Assembly: GCF_963678975.1 (NCBI RefSeq)
Contig: NC_089272.1
Span: forward strand, 21,527,399 to 21,591,398
Direction: 5' to 3'
DNA: 64,000 nucleotides
From: Dysidea avara
Lineage: Eukaryota; Porifera; Demospongiae; Dictyoceratida; Dysideidae
Of the stretch, positions 63,084-64,000 are shown piece after piece. Positions within the stretch are counted from its first letter, which is position 1; each line of letters opens with the position of its first letter. The notes under the pieces were generated by a model. The model saw only the letters and a list, made by a program, of their open reading frames with translations, did not search any database and was not told the DNA's origin. The position numbers were made by a program, and so were the translations under genes.

Positions 63084-63490
63084 GGAATTTTCAACTAGAG
63101 TAGGGACCATAACACATCAATAAAAAGTACTGAAACAAGCTGGAGTAGTGGACGATATTAAATCACAGTAAAACAATAAGAAGTGTTATATCCCTACTGT
63201 GCATTTCCATTATGGTATCTTGAGCACAGTAGGGATATAACACTTCTTATTGCTTTACTATCATGCAATACTCCAGCTTGTTTCAGTACTTTTTATCAAT
63301 GTGTTATGGTCCCTACTTTAGTTGAAAATTCCAATTTTTTTGTATACTTGTTTGTTAACTTTTTTGTAAAATAAAATTATTGTGACTGATGAGCCCATGC
63401 ATACTGCATCAAAAGAAAGAAACAGTGCCGAGCACCCCAGCTATCAATTATCGTCTGAAAAGTGAAGTACCCATTATGCTTCTTTGTCAG
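63084..63490 (+). mobile_element. Composite repeat A, copy 6 (large hairpin plus start of body)
   Basis: Hairpin 63084-63332 with long arms (GGAATTTTCAACTAGAGTAG and AGTACTGAAACAAGCTGGAG with their inverses, and an inner AAGTGTTATATCCCTACTGT pair), followed by the body start TGACTGATGAGCCCATGC and ACCCCAGCTATCAATTA. Confidence 0.7.
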
Positions 63491-63869
63491 CTATGTTGCA
63501 CAGCATTATGAATCAAGAACTTTTCGAAAATTATTGTACAATTGATTCTAGTCTTGTGGCAGACCATCTTCTTTTGTAAGCCATGCCAATGCACTTATCA
63601 GGAATGTGTGATATGTATTTGTGGAGCCACAGCAATTTATCAGTGATCAGTACATGTGTTATGCGCCTGCCCCGGGTAGTACACAGGATTTGACAATTTC
63701 TAGTGGTAAATTCCCTAGCACTGAGCTTGTCAAAACCCCGCACCTTAAAAGGGATTTCTATAGGTGATTGATTTACCTACAAAAATAATTTATGGTTCAA
63801 CAAACTGCTGCTGTCAAAAGCCCCAGGGGTGGGAAAATACAGATGTCAAATCCTCAATCGGTGTCTGAG
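63491..63869. other. No feature recognised
   Basis: No gene seen. Confidence 0.3.
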
Positions 63870-63905
63870 GACCTTGGGATGGGGCTTGACATTGATAGGT
63901 GCATT
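63870..63905. mobile_element. Fragment of the 11664-12106 MITE terminus
   Basis: GGGATGGGGCTTGACATTGA then TAGGTGCATTA resembles the right end of the intron 1 MITE. Confidence 0.4.
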
Positions 63906-63919
63906 AAATCATAGATAGT

Positions 63920-64000
63920 AGATATTTTATGTCCTACTTTGTGCCCCATTCATCTTTGCTGACAGCGAAATGTGTTGATCTGGCGGTAGCACATTATGGC
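63920..64000 (-). mobile_element. Composite repeat A, copy 7 (cut by the window edge)
   Basis: TGTGCCCCATTCATCTTTGC, then GACAGCGAAATGTGTTGAT and GTAGCACATTATGGC parallel 22040-22110 in the same orientation. Confidence 0.5.

Overview
The window looks like invertebrate animal nuclear DNA: AT-rich, intron-bearing, with long introns, microsatellites and dense nested transposons. The gene content (atypical Hsp70s of the HSPA12 type, a type II Golgi-style glycosyltransferase) is metazoan. A sponge is plausible, but I cannot prove this from sequence alone. I see no rRNA, genuine tRNA gene, CRISPR array or prokaryotic operon.

Layout. 1-10430: no host gene; a large inverted repeat around a TA-flanked transposon, and several dispersed repeat families (called A to F here), among them a tRNA-derived SINE and a Tigger-type MITE inside a hAT-like remnant. 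10914-16441: HSPA12-like gene 1, three exons. 17066-31024: HSPA12-like gene 2, three exons, same strand, same intron phases, introns of about 6 kb full of repeats. The two genes are head-to-tail paralogues 624 bp apart, share TTATCACGTG just upstream of their starts, and have a middle exon of identical length (216 bp). 33285-35890 and 43308-46925: two diverged copies of one segment, one carrying an internal inversion, on either side of an intronless-coding fucosyltransferase-like gene (40381-41655). 46929-53715: the 3' end of a LINE split by a nearly complete Ty3/gypsy LTR retrotransposon on the minus strand (LTRs 47435-47657 and 53396-53603, 4-bp target duplication GATT) with decayed gag and pol. 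53721-54916: a non-autonomous hAT with 8-bp target duplications and another TIR element nested in it. 55810-59700: a jerky/Tigger-type pogo transposase pseudogene split by a 2.1-kb TA-flanked TIR element. 59700-64000: no gene; more copies of repeat A and small TIR elements.

Only three host protein-coding genes are well supported. The rest is a layered record of transposition. A near-palindromic 11-mer, CTCTA(A/T)TAGAG, usually with GACTG on one side, recurs across the window inside unrelated repeats. Together with the tandem HSPA12 pair, the start-codon hairpin of gene 2 and the flipped segment in the duplicated block, it is the most interesting unexplained signal.
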